Assembly (NCBI GenBank): GCA_013398055.1
Contig: VZRS01000217.1
Span: 171,333-235,332, forward strand
From: Ifrita kowaldi
Taxonomy: Eukaryota; Chordata; Aves; Passeriformes; Cinclosomatidae
DNA length: 64,000 nucleotides
Direction of reading: 5' to 3'
Shown here piece by piece: positions 53,138 through 64,000 of the stretch. Numbering within the stretch: the first letter of the stretch is position 1; every line of letters begins with the position of its first letter. The translations under genes and the position numbers were made by a program. The notes beneath the pieces were generated by a model. That model was not told the DNA's origin. It saw only the letters and a program-made list of their open reading frames with translations, and made no database searches.

Positions 53138-53468
53138 CTTTCTAGCCTGTGCATGGTCATGGCAAGCGTTTTGTTCAGTTCCTCAATCATCCGGCACCCT
53201 GAAGGGTGAATGGGCAACGTGCTGGACCCAGAAGGAATATGCTGGCTGTGGCTGCCGTACTGGAGCTGGTGCTGGTGAGCTGCTAACTGGGATGGCAGGA
53301 CAGTGTGATGCTGCTGGGTCAAAGGCTGCTGGGAGCTCTTCTGCGTGGAATAGGATGAGAGAGAGAGGTCTGGCCCCCCTAAAGGCATGCAAATCATGAC
53401 TTTCTTTGGAGGTAGTGGAGGTGACAGTTTAACTGGCATACAAGGCAGTTTCACAGGAGCGCCAGGAT
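53138..53468 (-). CDS. PHACTR1: PHACTR1 exon, Pro- and His/Gln-rich linker
   Basis: This is the largest coding exon here, at 331 nt: two bases completing an Asp codon, 109 codons, and two bases of a Ser codon. It opens with Pro-Gly-Ala-Pro-Val-Lys-Leu-Pro and continues with Leu-Ser-Pro-Pro-Leu-Pro-Pro-Lys-Lys-Val-Met-Ile (residues 14-25), a proline-rich segment of the type that can bind SH3 or EVH1 domains. A His/Gln-rich stretch occupies about residues 50-75. It closes with the conserved Cys-Arg-Met-Ile-Glu-Glu-Leu-Asn-Lys-Thr-Leu-Ala-Met-Thr-Met, a probable short helix. It is the disordered middle of PHACTR1 and is the most divergent part, which fits a bird-mammal difference. The acceptor follows a long T tract (AAAAAAAAG on the plus strand at 53471-53479), and the donor is GTAATG. 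Phases match both sides. Confidence 0.95.
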
Positions 53469-55090
53469 CTAAAAAAAAGAAAGAGAGTTGTGGTGTTAAT
53501 TTTCATGTCAGTAAGATGGAGATGAGAGTATCTGCCTGGGTGAGCAGGTACTGAAGTTGCTACTCAACACGGGAGTCCACACCTTCCCTGTTGCGACAGA
53601 CAACTCCTATTGTATGCTCAGCATGGTCTCCAGAAAAAACACTGTTGTTTTGCAGCACTCCTGAGTCCCACAAAAAACATCCCAGGGCTGTGCCTGCCCC
53701 TTAATAAACACATTAAGCAATACTTAACAAGGCTTGTGGCACACTTTGATGCTTTAAAGCCCTAATCCTCCGAAATAGCCCTGTGAGGTAGATGCAGCTT
53801 CTTCCACTCAACGGGCATACAAACAGGGGGAGAGCAATTAGAGTGAGAGCAATTCAGTGTCTGAAGTTACAGGATGACTCACTGCCATCACTGCCAGAGC
53901 AAAAGCTCAGGGATTCCTGATCCATTTCAGCCACTGCAGTGCAATTACTACAAGTCATGCTTCTTACAGCTTTGTAACGTGCAAAACATCTGGTGTAAAA
54001 AAATTACATTATAGGGCAAAAGAGAAAAGATATAAGGTTTGAATACTAAGCAGGACAGGTTTGGAAAAAAGGAGGGTACATGAGGAGAAAAGTTGAAGGG
54101 CAGTAGATTGTTAGGACTAATGTATTCTTTTACAGAAGTGGCAGGCACTTTTCTCTGGACTTATGCACTGAATTTTACCTTTTTAGCTCTAGCTAAAATG
54201 TTCACTGAAACCCATAGTTGATCAGCCAGGCAAAGACTTCCCTGACTTCAATGAGAAATCAGTGAGAGGGCCACAAGCAAACCTCTCTTCCAGAACTCAA
54301 CTGCAGGATGGAGATTTTTGGAGTTGGACTGTGAAATATTTTCAGAAGGGAAAAGAAGTAACATGAGGGCTTGTAGTTGCCAAGATGGGTGGGGGAAATG
54401 GTCACAACATATGCTGAGAGCAAAAGAGAGAGAAAATATATACACTGTGAGCAACAACTCTGAGTTTGTCCCTAGGAGGAACGCCAGGCCCTTTCCAGCC
54501 TGGAATACTGCACGTATTTGTGTCCGCAATGTAGCTCTGTGGGCAATGCTTGCATGACCTTTGGTCTCTTGCTGCTTCAGTCCACTCTTCCTGCTGCAAT
54601 ATGGTAAGGGAATTGCAGGGCCAGAATCTGGTTTTGACCTGAGAAGCTTGGGAGTTAGATGCTGCTCTCCAAAGGTCATTGCTCTCCTGAGCACTATCAG
54701 ATTTCTAAAGTCCTTTTCCAGATGGTTCTTTTTAGTTTAAACTATCTTTCCCCCCATCCCCTTCATTCTTTCCTTCCTCCTGGCCTATTCTGGGTATTGC
54801 CTGTTCTCCTATCTGTATCTAATAGTCAGGTTGATATGAAGACTAGCAAGCAGTAACACTTCTTGGAAATGATTAAGGACTGTAAGGTGAAAAAAGACCA
54901 CGAGCCAAGTACAGATATGTCTCTTGACTTATTTTAGTGCTAGTCGCATCTTCCACAGTATCCACTGGATATTAGTGGTTTTGCTATGCAAGGAGCAACA
55001 CACTGACAGTGTAAGCCTTCCCCCTCTCCAGAGTGTTTATAGGCTAACAACGTAGAGGGGTCAAAGGGAGTGCAAAGATGAAATACCGCG

Positions 55091-55688
55091 TGCTGGTTTT
55101 GCCTGGGGTAGAGTTAATTTTCTTCACAGTGTCTGGGATGGGGCTGTTTTGGATTTGTGCTGAACACAGGGTTGATAATACAGAGATGTTTTTGTTACTG
55201 CTGAGCAGGGCTTGCACAGAGCCAAGGCCTTTTCGGCTTTTCAAACTGCAACACTGTTGAGGAAACCTGGGATGCATGAGGAGCTGGGAGGAGACACAAC
55301 CAGGACAGGTGACCCCAAGTGACCAGATATTCCAGGAGGGGTATTCCAGACCATATGTCATCATGGTCAGTATATAAACTGAAGGTACGAAGGAGGAAGG
55401 GGGGATTTTTGGAGTGATGGCATTTGTACTTCCAAGTAGCTATTACATGTGATGGGGCCCTGCCCTCCTGGAGATGGTTGAACACCTGTCTGCCTGTGGG
55501 AAGCAGTGAACAATTTCCTTGTTTTTCTTTGCTTGTGTGCATGGCTTTTGCTTTCCCTACTGAACTGTCTATCTCAACTCATTTGTTTTTTCATTTTTAC
55601 CCTTCTGATTCTCTCCCTGATCCCACTGGTGGGGGAGAGAGTGAGTGGCTGTGTGGGGCTTGGCTGCTGGCTGGGGTTACACCATGAT
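55091..55688 (+). mobile_element. Solo LTR of an avian endogenous retrovirus (ERVL-like)
   Basis: This sequence of about 600 bp starts TGCTGGTTTTGCCTGGGG and ends GGCTGGGGTTACACCATGATG. It matches in layout a common avian LTR: a promoter half with a TATATAAA box at 55371-55378, a purine-rich stretch just after it, and a CT-rich U5-like half. It lies on the plus strand, opposite to PHACTR1. No gag, pol or env sequence and no second LTR flank it, so it is most likely a solo LTR left by recombination. The position where I expect the polyadenylation hexamer (near 55558-55566) is altered. Target duplications are not obvious, and both edges are uncertain by several bases. The ERVL assignment is from memory of the family. 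Confidence 0.8.
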
Positions 55689-58339
55689 GTAGGGGCATGA
55701 AGAAAATGTGGCCTTTCCACACTGCAGAGTGGAAGAGTTAGAGAGTAGAATCCAAGTCTTTCGCCTTTCAATGTAATATTAAATTCACTTAACATGTTGC
55801 CTCTTGCAGGCAAAAATTGTTCCGATGGCTCTACCAAGGCTGAAATTTAACTCATGAGTCTGCCAAAGCAATAAAAGAAAAAAAGAACACTTTCAGGATT
55901 TTCTATTCAAGCACATAAAGGTCTTCAAGTCACCTTGTTTTTCTTACAAACATGTTATTTGTATATATTTCCTCTTTGTATCCTGCATAAAAGAACACAC
56001 CTCTTCAATAAAAGGTAAATAACAGAAAGAGTAAAGAGTAAATTGTATAGAGCCCTGAGAATAAGGCTCCTCCGGGATTTGTAGTAAAAAAAGTGGGTTT
56101 TGTCATACATTTATGCTTCAGGCAATTTTATTTCTAGAGCTTGTCCTGAATTACAAAGACTACCCTGAGATCTGCACTTACACTTTGACAAACACAGGTT
56201 GGTTTAAGATCCTTTTCTGCAGTATGTCAATCAAAGTCTTCATTTGACAGTGCCTGTGCCTGGATGCCCCATCACTCTGTGGCAGCCATCCTTAATGGTG
56301 AATTCAAAGAGATCCCAACTGCAGGCATCTCTTGCTTTTGACAAAAGAGTAACTGGAAGTTCATCTGGGTTTGCTGCCTTTTGTGATCCTGAAGATCAGA
56401 GCAATACTGTATGTTGGAAGTGAGCATGACATGTCAAATAGCTCAGGTATAAAGCAAACAGGCATCCTTCCTTCTTTCTTCCAAATAAAGGGAAAATTTC
56501 TTTTCTCATGCAAGCATTCATGCAGTAGAGTTGTGGCACAGGCACTGCAGCTCTGGAATTGCACAGGAGAACAAGTCTAGCTTAATTATCCTGAGCAGCC
56601 ACATATTCATTCCATCATGAATCAGATGTGCACGCTCTGGTGTCAGCTCTGCACAACAAAGGTATGGACCTTTAGTTTCCACTTAAATTTAAACAAATGC
56701 TTCACATCAACATGTTTTCAATGGTACCAGTGCTGAGTGATTCCACCGGACACTTGCCAAAAATCTTGCCCATTATTTTTAATGTCTTTATTCAGACTGA
56801 CCGTGTTACATCCAGGTTCTTGAGCTTGTCTGAATATGGTCCTAATAACCAAAACAGACTCTTGGAAATGAACCAGAGACATTAAATCTACTTGTCTGCC
56901 CTTCACCTTCAGCAGAATTCGACTTTGTTTAAATAAAATGGTTAAAAGGAGAATGACTACAATAGGAAGAGAGTTCAATCCATTTGCTGGGAAATGTAAC
57001 CGTGTATCTTCACTGACACCAGTAATGGAGACCTTGGTACTGCAAGTTTTAATGTGTGGTCTGATCAGTGACTATGCTGAACAAGTGGGGCCCTGCCCAA
57101 ATCCATGGGCTCCGGGCACGCGGTTGGAAACTGTGCTACCATCATCTACAGTAAAGGATAGATCAACTTCTCCCTGCATGTGAGAGTGAGGTGACTGAGT
57201 TTTACAGTTCTTTCCTCTGTTTGTTTTAATTTCACAACACACATGATTTATGAACCAGAGTGGTAACAATTACTGTCTTCAGCATGGAATATACATCAGG
57301 CATGGGCATCCGTAGATGAGTAAGAAGCTGGACAGGGGAAATAAGAACAAGGGATCTATGATAAGTGTCTTCTCAGTGAAACATTACCAGAGTCTTAAAT
57401 CATTGCACAAAGCACTTGTAACCAAAAAGAAGCAAACTGTGTGAAGCCAGGTGTGCAACTCTGATTAATCTCTTCTGGCTGAGGTTTTTCATGCTCAAGA
57501 GAATAATGAGCAATTTTGCAAGATGTTGGTTTCCAGTGGGGTTGTGACCACTCAGCACTGTGTAATAACTTGTGCGCTAAAATTGATGAAAAAGATGTTA
57601 AGACACGAACCTCTCCACTCTTGATGACAATCAATTACTTAAAAGACAGTCGTGGATGCCACAATATTTGCTACACATCAGACTTTTGACAAGCAGGCCA
57701 TCCCTTACCCTTTCCACAGAGATCATTTTGCTAATGTCTATAGTTACTGCATTTCTTTTGGGGTTTTCATGAGATAAACATATGTTTATGTGTTGCACAG
57801 GTTTGCTCCTATATGGTTTTTCTGATGTGTTAGTGGTACACTGGAGCTGCGTGCCAAGTACACCAAGTCTGATGCTTCCTAGACACTGAACATGGCTGGA
57901 GAATTGGTCAGCACACATTGAAGATACAACTGCTGCAGATGGGGTGCTAGAAACTCCTCTGTGTATGGCAGCAAATGTTGCTGCTGCAGCAGGGGTTGTA
58001 GAAATGCTCACTAAAATCTTCAAATTCTGCCCCAGATGAACTACTGCATGGAGAAAGAGGACATGCCTGGGAATCATGGGCTTGTGGCAGAGCTGGCTGG
58101 TTTGCTACACTGCCAGTAGCAGAAATGCTCTCTCTTGACTCCTTGCCAAATGTAAGCTGGCATTGTACCCTGACAGCAAGTAAGGACAACAGACTCCTGG
58201 GTGGTACGAGAAAAACCAGGAGATCAAAGGATTCTTCTACTGATAGAAGGATCCCCTCCTATTCAGCAGTCCTTAGACTGTATCTAGACTACTGCAAGCT
58301 TAGTATCCACCAGGAAAGATAGCAAAAAACCAGAATGAG

Positions 58340-58775
58340 TTGAGCACAGGGTCACTGCAGTGGCTGAGGGCTAGAGCACCTGAGGGACTGAGGCGAGTTC
58401 AGCTTGGAGAAAAGACAGCTTGTGGGGGGAAACTTAACAGCAGCCTCCCAGTACCCACAAACCAGTTTATCAATGGGGTGGTACTTTTCAGTGGCGTGTG
58501 GTGGGAGGAGGAAAGACAGTGGACAAAAGTGAAACAAAAGAGGTTCAAGACTGGATTAATAAGGAAAATGTCTTCCCTGCCATGAGAAGAGCCAGTTAGT
58601 GGAGGTTTATCCAGACAGGTTATACAGCTGGCATCCTCTGAAGTTTTCAAGATCCAGCTGGTCAAAGGCCTGAGCAACCTGGTTTGACCCCATACTTGGC
58701 TCTGCTTTGAGCAGGAGGTTGGATTGAAGATCTGCTGAGGTTCTTCCTCAACTGAATGACCTTATACTGTGACCT
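58340..58775 (+). mobile_element. Old CR1 LINE fragment (3' end), + strand
   Basis: This is a strongly diverged CR1 3' portion on the plus strand. Recognisable landmarks in order are GGCTAGAGCACCTGAGGG, TTCAGCTTGGAGAAAAGAC, AACAGCAGCCTCCCAGTACC, GAGGTTTATCCAGACAGG and GCAGGAGGTTGGATTGAAGA, followed by GAGGTTCTTCC and a decayed tail ending near GACCTTATACTGTGACC. It contains several small indels and an unrelated-looking patch near 58455-58500. It is older than the copies at 26.5k and 33.8k. No coding potential remains. Confidence 0.8.
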
Positions 58776-61700
58776 TTGCTGTACTATGTACTACAAGTAA
58801 CTTGCTGTACTTACTACAAGTAATACAACTTGTCATAAAGTTAATGAGATACTCTTTAAATTCCTTCCAAGTAATTAATTCTGTAAAATAATGTGAAAAA
58901 AACTCCCCAAACCCAACAAACAGTGCCAAAACCAGTGTGGCCTGTTGAGGGAGCTCCATAGTAGAAAAGGGGTGATGTGCCTGATATTTGCTGGCATCAT
59001 TTGGACAAGTAGCTTTTACTTTTTCAGGTCTTCTCTCCTGTAATCACTTGTACCTAAACGGTGGGAGTCTCTTTTCTTGTTTCAATGAGTTTTTGAGCAG
59101 ATTCATAAAGACAAGTCAAAAACTGTTCTCAAAGATTTGCCATGCATCTCCTGCTGGCTACAGCAAGATCTGCAGCCATGTCTTCAGGGGAAGATTTGAG
59201 ACAGAAATTCTTTGCTGTTCTTCTGTACCATATGCATCCAAGGCTCAGGCTGAATTTCGAGAACAAAAGCAAGGCATGATTAGCCTAAAGGTTGAGAAGT
59301 ATAGCTCTGCATGAGTTCCTGTGCAGGGCCTTGAAGAGGGTTTCAAAGATGAGAAGATTTCCTGATGCTTGTATGTGATAGCTTCTCCAGGAAGCAGCAC
59401 AGAGAGGAAGTATTGAGGGAGAAACTGCATCAGGGTCCCGTTTCCATGAGAACCTGGTGAAGGAGAACTGCTTTTGCTCTGCTGCTTCTCCCTTGAGTAC
59501 ACAGTGAGAGAACTGTCCACTGCCCCCACATGAATGCAACCTCTCTTCAGGAAAGTAGCCTGCCAGAGCAGGCAGCTGGAGGTAACGTCACAGTGGAGGA
59601 AGCTCATGGATTATGTCTTGGGCTCATCTACAGAGGAGTCTTCTGACACATATGTGACTACTGCATTATAAAATACTGCAGAGTATTTATTGGACAAATT
59701 GTGTTGCAAAAACTTTTATAAAGCTGTCACTAATAACCAGCTGCTGCAAGGCAGCAGGACCCCCGGCATTCATGTTCTCAAACCTCATTCTTGTCTTGTC
59801 TGTATTGTAAGAAGTATCTTTTGAGGACTTTTAACATTTCCTACCCTGTTAAATGTTTGCCTCTAATTACGAATTAGTTCTGACTCTACACAGACATAAC
59901 TAGAAAGCACAATATCTAAAAATAAACTAAAAATGTGCTGTGTCTCTTCAAAATCTTGAATGAAGAAAGCAAAAGAATGCAAACAGCTTAAATGCAATAG
60001 ATAAGTGGCCAGACACAACCAAAGCTACACCCTATTCTAATATTAGGTTAAATTTGGGCTCAAATACACTCAGGTGTTACTGAGATCCCATCTTAGTGGC
60101 ACATATTTTGTTCTCTGGTGTTTTAGGAGACTTCATGGGTTGCTGGTGATTCCATTGGAAAATATCTAATTAATTTCAGAAAACATAATCTGTGCTGGTG
60201 AAAATTAACAGCTTAATGAATGAAGATCAAAGGGAACTTTACAACACTGGTGTCTATCAAATCAGACATGCCTAGTCTCCTGTCACTTGGCCATGAAAGA
60301 TTTTATGATAATCTGGGGACTTTATTCCAGCACCCCAATTAAATTTGGTCCCAGTTGATTATTTCAACTCTTCCTGAATTTTCAGTGAAGGAAGCTGCAA
60401 GTGTTGTCCTAAATGCTTGGGTTCTGCATGGGGATATTGGAGAAATAAAACAACGAAAGAAGTTCTATCTGTGTGTCTAATACTAATCACGTTTGAAAAC
60501 CAGTAGAAGGCTCACCAGGAGGTGACTGGCCAATGGGACATGCAGAGCAGCGAAACAATGGTATCAAAATAGTTAAGGCTCATGTTTTTCTCCTAGAGTT
60601 GCCTGTCTTCTAGGGCTATGCAGGCACTTCCACATCCAGCGCTGTGACAGGGACGTTCCCTGTGGAGGCAGCACCACCAAGACCACAGGACATAGTGTGA
60701 GGAAAAGCAGGGAGCATCTTCTGCAGCGGTACTGGCATCATTCCCAGTGACTGCCCTGCAGTCTGCTCTTGGCTCTGGCCCTGTTTCTATACTGTCCCAT
60801 CCCTACAGAGCCTCAGCCTTGAGAAGAAGCATGCCAAGGCTGTGTGATTTATATTTGCTAGAGGCAATTCTCTCTTCCTTCCATCTTTAAAATGGATTTT
60901 TTTTTCTTTTCATTCTCCACAAAATTAAATGTGCTCTTACGTGTTTATTTAGGCCCGCTCTTTTATGTGCATTTCTTATCAACTGAAAGGCCAATCTTTG
61001 TCTTGGCACAGGGGGATAGATATTTGAGAGGGTTCAAAATGCTTTCAGAGGAAAGGAATGTTTCTTTTCCATTTCTAAAACCCGTAATAAGTTCTTTATC
61101 AAACTCTGCACAACTTTTTAAAGAACTTTGGAATATTTTCACAGCAAGAGATGACCTGACTTTTTTCCCTCAAGGTTTGTATTTAAAATATTTTTCCTTT
61201 TTTTTTTTTTTTGCCTCTGACCATGTCTGTAGTGATTTTTTAATATATGCTTGTATAAAACATGTTTCTATTAAATAGATACACTTATGCACACACACAC
61301 ATATAGGTATGTAGACAGAAGTTGAGTTGCTTCTGCATTTTCACATGTGTACCTGAACCCTTCACAGGATCACATCTCCTCTCGCAGTCTCTTGAACAGA
61401 GCTACCAGACCATTAAACCTCTGTCACTCTCCACTACCATGCCTGGTATGTTTTAATTTGTACTTCAACCTTTTAAAAAATTCTTCAGTAGAAAAATGTG
61501 TATGCAGCATGAACAGCAAAGTTTTCATTTTGAATGCCAGAATTCAGATTTTGCTTGTTTCCTCACTCACAAGCTGAGGATGTCTCTGGAGTAATTAGAA
61601 AAAGAATAGCATTAATTCTGCTTCTCACTGAGGAGGATGCTTCATTAGGATTGATTGCTCATTTCCAAAGATTGTACACGGCTAATATAATTACCAGTGG

Positions 61701-63674
61701 AGAACACAAGGCACTGAGCAACACATATATGCTTTGGACCACCACACCAAAGTAAATGGGCCCTTAAGAACAAGCTGAATACTTTTATTTATAATGAAAG
61801 TATAAACGAGGGTTTCAGTACTAGCAGGAATAAGTGTCAATTAAATTACGGCTCTATGGCTAGATTTGAATCTCTGTTCCTTCACCCTGAAGGTTCTGTA
61901 CATGCACGTACAAGACTTTATATAGGACTAGATGAGACACCACTGAAGGACACCACAAAGTAAGAGAAGTCACAGTTCTATTTCACTTTCATATGAAAGT
62001 CATCACCATCAAGCAACTCACTTATGCTGATAATTTGAGTCTGATTCTACTTCACAGAAAAAACAAAACTACTCCAGAAGCCCTCATCCTTTGATTCTTC
62101 TGTTATCTCTTACAAAAGAATGGCTAATGAATCAAGGACATTTAGTACCTGAGTTTTTTTCCTATGCTATTCCTATATTTTTATTTCTGCCATGTTGGCC
62201 TCATTTCTGAGCAACTTCTTATAATTGGGACAGAGTTTTATGGGAGATCATAGGAAGCTGGTTTTGTCCTTAGGTGAAGCCATTAATACTGCTGCCTGGC
62301 CTTGCAGGCTGCAGGACTGCCCATTTAGTTTGTAGCAAAAGACAAAATATTAACCATTATGTGCAGATTTTGGCAGATAAGAAAGTAAAGAGGTTTCACA
62401 TAAAATGTACAGAACTATACAGGACAAAAAAGTGTGGTCATCCAAACAGAAACATGAAGAGACTACGTAGAGATGACAGAAAACCAGAACACGTTCTTTC
62501 CTAATGAGCTCTTTCCTGATATAGATCTTAAACCTGAATAAAATGTGTATTAACTGTCTGGAAAAAAAAAATCTACACTATATAAATGTGGGCAGACCAT
62601 TTCTCACATCAGCTCTGAAAAGTATCAGGGCAGCATTAACACAAGATCAACAACCCAGGGGGAAGACTGGCAGCTGCCCCACTACAAAGACAAAACACAC
62701 CTCACGTTCAACTCAGGATTTTGAGGTGCTGCCTCCTGTACAGCAGCTGTAATTATGAGCAGATTGTTCAAAAGGTGCAGGAAAGCATTTAGGGAATCTA
62801 TTTTGGTCTGCATAAATACAGCCATCCTTTGCTTCAGCAGCTGAAATAAGAGACTGGGAGGAGGAGACACACCCATCCTCCTTCCACGTCTACCCAGGAC
62901 TTTGAATCCCAAAGAGCTTGGACACTTGTGAAAACATGTGAACACAAAACAGAGTCTATGTGGTTACTGTTGCTACCTTCCACGCAGTGAGAGCTAACGT
63001 GCAGCATAAAGCGCAGGACATCAAAATCCCAGGCATCGGGAACTGGAGCTGGACTCACCAGTGGGAGGGGAATAGACAGAGCAGGGGTGGAAAGGGGGAA
63101 CAGTTTGGCAGACACTGTAAGCACTGAGGCAAAATGGCAAGAAGTCATGGGACAGAATTGCCTGTGTAAGGATCAGGGGGGCAAGACAAACATATGGAAA
63201 GATACAGGGTGTGTGGAGGAGAACCTGCCCATATGGCAGTTGAGGGGACAAGCAACTAAGGGCAAAAGGAGAAATCAAAACTCTCCCTTTCCCCTCAACT
63301 CTCATGCCTTTCCTCATTAAGGGCGTTTAAAGATATCCTAGTATTTTTCTGATACTTCCTTTCCCATCAAAGCACATCCTGCAATTTCAGTGGTGATGGT
63401 AAGTCTTGATGAACAAAAGTGAGGAGGGTTAGGAAATGCCACAGCGATCTTAGGTGATTATAGCTGAGAGGGGAAGTGCCCTGGAGCAACCTTGATGAAG
63501 GTGCAGTCTGAAGATTTCGCGATCCCTGCCCTAGGTACGGCACGTACGTTACCAGCAACACAACAAGTGCAAACAGCGTTACAGAAAGAGGAAGAACATT
63601 GAGAACCTTGCTACAAAGGCAGCTTTTCCTATAAGGGAAATGGTGGTGCTGAGGGTCCAGGAATACCTACTTAC

Positions 63675-63881
63675 CAGTTAAGTGGCTGGCAATCCTGGCA
63701 ATAGGTTTAGGAGGCAGGGCAGGGGGCTGTTTGAGGAGGGACAACTGTTTCACTGGGGTGTCCTCATGGTCTCCAGGGAAAGCGGCAGATTTTTTGGGGG
63801 GAAGTAGCAGGACTGGCTTAGCTGTAGGATCTTGGGACAGGAGGACGCCGGATTCATTGGATGTGGGGCTCTCTTCAGACA
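63675..63881 (-). CDS. PHACTR1: PHACTR1 exon, proline-rich, probably optional (69 codons)
   Basis: This exon of 207 nt, exactly 69 codons, starts with two bases of a codon and ends with one base, so it has the same phase on both sides and can be included or skipped without a frameshift. It encodes Ser-Glu-Glu-Ser-Pro-Thr-Ser-Asn-Glu-Ser-Gly-Val and later a conserved PHACTR-family block: Ala-Ala-Phe-Pro-Gly-Asp-His-Glu-Asp-Thr-Pro-Val-Lys-Gln-Leu-Ser-Leu-Leu-Lys-Gln (about residues 33-52). Then come Pro-Pro-Ala-Leu-Pro-Pro-Lys-Pro and Ala-Ser-His-Leu-Thr. The proline-rich part is a likely SH3 or EVH1 ligand. Spliced to 53138-53468 it reads His-Leu-Thr-Asp-Pro-Gly-Ala-Pro. The shorter human isoform I recall lacks this block and joins directly to Asp-Pro-Gly-Ala-Pro, so I infer a cassette exon. 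The acceptor is TCCTCCAG and the donor GTAAGT. Exons 5' of this one are outside the window. Confidence 0.92.
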
Positions 63882-64000
63882 CTGGAGGACACAACCACAT
63901 CATAGACGCAACAACGTTACGAGCAAAGCAGCAGCGGATACAGCCGAAGTCAGACAAGAAAAGCAGCGCAGCAATGCAGATTAGGAATGACTCATAGATA
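63882..64000 (-). other. PHACTR1 intron, partial
   Basis: This is the acceptor-side end of the intron upstream of the optional exon. The minus-strand reading frame stays open through it (63882-63957) only by chance; the TCCTCCAG acceptor and exon similarity end at 63881. Confidence 0.8.

Larger units (their letters stand above)
53469..63674 (-). other. PHACTR1 intron
   Basis: This 10.2 kb intron lies between the optional exon and the proline-rich exon. The donor is GTAAGT. It contains an ERV-type solo LTR (about 55091-55688), a CR1 fragment (58340-58775) and a short CA run near 61292-61303. A cluster of overlapping minus-strand ORFs at 57395-58189 may be chance or a decayed pseudogene (see findings). 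The stretches 53469-55090, 55689-57394 and 58776-63674 show nothing else that I recognise. Confidence 0.75.

Noticed and set aside
54248..54694. 148-codon minus-strand ORF
   Set aside because: No domain, composition or splice-site support; it sits in the intron just before the LTR.
60892..61278. 128-codon plus-strand ORF rich in Phe
   Set aside because: The Phe-rich composition comes from T-rich low-complexity DNA; no hydrophobic pattern or family resemblance supports a protein.
1..64000. tRNA genes, CRISPR arrays, bacterial-type operons, a second host gene
   Set aside because: I looked for tRNA T-loop-like sequence, spaced direct repeats, closely packed long ORFs and other exon-like conserved coding segments, and found none; the window is explained by PHACTR1 exons, introns and avian repeats.

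Overview
The window is nuclear DNA from a bird. It contains long introns with GT-AG splice sites, several CR1-type LINE retrotransposon fragments that are the dominant repeat of avian genomes, and one endogenous-retrovirus-like LTR of a type common in birds. The species cannot be named from the sequence. Nothing bacterial, viral or plasmid-like is present.

One gene accounts for all the coding sequence I can support: the 3' half of PHACTR1 (phosphatase and actin regulator 1), on the minus strand. Transcription runs from high to low coordinates. Nine coding exons were placed by translation, splice sites and reading-frame phase: 63675-63881, 53138-53468, 45427-45635, 43770-43926, 17222-17277, 12288-12349, 5637-5777, 2260-2336 and 125-140 (with the stop codon). 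They join in one open frame of 1256 nt, about 417 complete residues plus the stop. The 5' part of the gene (N-terminal RPEL motif and upstream exons) lies beyond 64000, and the 3'UTR continues to the left of base 1.

The protein is laid out along the exons as follows. First comes a proline-rich 69-residue block that looks like an optional exon, then a Pro/His/Gln-rich linker, then an acidic tract. Three RPEL actin-binding motifs follow (exons 43770-43926, 17222-17277 and 5637-5777), linked by charged helical segments. The C-terminal PP1-binding segment ends in a short tail encoded by a 16-nt coding piece. The intron between RPEL1 and RPEL2 is 26.5 kb and holds most of the repeats.

The rest of the window is intronic. 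Recognisable repeats are four CR1 copies (26.5k minus, 30.9-32.4k minus, 33.75-34.1k plus, 58.3-58.8k plus), a 48-bp CR1 tail nested inside the second copy, a solo LTR at about 55.09-55.69k, and several simple repeats. No tRNA, rRNA, CRISPR array or recognisable second gene was seen. I found no convincing undescribed system. The points most worth a second look are the optional exon, the nested CR1 fragment, a possible missing micro-exon, AT-rich homeodomain-type motif clusters, and a group of minus-strand ORFs at 57.4-58.2k that might be a decayed pseudogene.
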